This document shows, in pieces, positions 61,364 through 64,000 of a stretch of 64,000 nucleotides of DNA. The stretch is from Nocardioides sp. cx-173 (GTDB lineage: Bacteria; Actinomycetota; Actinomycetes; Propionibacteriales; Nocardioidaceae), in NCBI RefSeq assembly GCF_021117365.1, contig NZ_CP088262.1, positions 1,996,001 through 2,060,000 of the forward strand, written 5' to 3'. Below the pieces are notes generated by a model. It made no database searches. It had not been told where the DNA came from and saw only the letters and a list, made by a program, of their open reading frames with translations. Position numbers and translations under genes: made by a program. Position 1 is the stretch's first letter; each line of letters starts with the position of its first letter.

Positions 61364-64000
<2,637 letters not shown>

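Overview
The window is a 64 kb piece of a high-GC actinobacterial chromosome. The most likely source is Nocardioides or another member of the Propionibacteriales, although the genus is an inference. The evidence is an actinobacterial integration host factor (mIHF) beside gmk and rpoZ, a PriA without Walker motifs, a mycothiol-dependent-type enzyme, an AfsR-like regulator, frequent GTG starts, and at least nine genes preceded by a leaderless-type -10 box. There are no tRNA or rRNA genes, insertion sequences, prophage genes or CRISPR arrays.

Region 1 (1-12775) is the end of the pyrimidine operon followed by a housekeeping block: carB (partial), pyrD, a lactate 2-monooxygenase-like gene, a translationally coupled 33-codon ORF, pyrF, a lipoprotein, mihF, gmk, rpoZ, coaBC, metK and a degenerate priA. 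Region 2 (12806-25396) holds def, fmt, an MmcQ/YjbR gene, rsmB, a stand-alone LigD-type polymerase domain, a reverse-strand gamma-glutamyltransferase, rpe, an FMN riboswitch with the ribD-ribE-ribBA-ribH operon, hisE-hisG and a small membrane PH-like protein.

Region 3 (25361-30969) is mixed: galM, a secreted sulfatase, a P-loop kinase, a PLP-dependent deaminase/aldolase and a small membrane protein, all on the reverse strand, then an SseB-like gene. Region 4 (30970-34601) is the infC-rpmI-rplT operon with a long leader and an ATC start codon, then a TrmH-family methyltransferase and an orphan histidine kinase. Region 5 (34633-44976) is an accessory carbohydrate module. It contains a DeoR regulator, a secreted GH2 glycosidase with a LamG-like tail, a YtfQ-YtfR-YtfT-YjfF-type sugar ABC importer with two permeases, a PhyH oxygenase and a LacI regulator. 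It lies between the histidine kinase and pheS, which I recall as adjacent in Streptomyces.

Region 6 (45022-55609) has pheS-pheT, a large AfsR-like ATPase regulator, a DrrAB-type ABC exporter, an aldo/keto reductase and a maleylpyruvate-isomerase-family protein. Region 7 (55711-64000) is a nine-gene arginine operon, argC-(ACT protein)-argJ-argB-argD-argF-argR-argG-argH (argH cut by the window end). Every junction overlaps. An ACT-domain protein resembling the ACT_7/CASTOR family sits between argC and argJ.

Three copies of one palindromic repeat (10663-10697, 20018-20060, 51753-51793) lie in different intergenic sites, and one of them supplies the stop codon of rpe. The strongest candidates for something undescribed are the ACT protein in the arginine operon, the coupled mini-ORF before pyrF, the dispersed palindrome family and the terminator-like hairpin in the infC leader.
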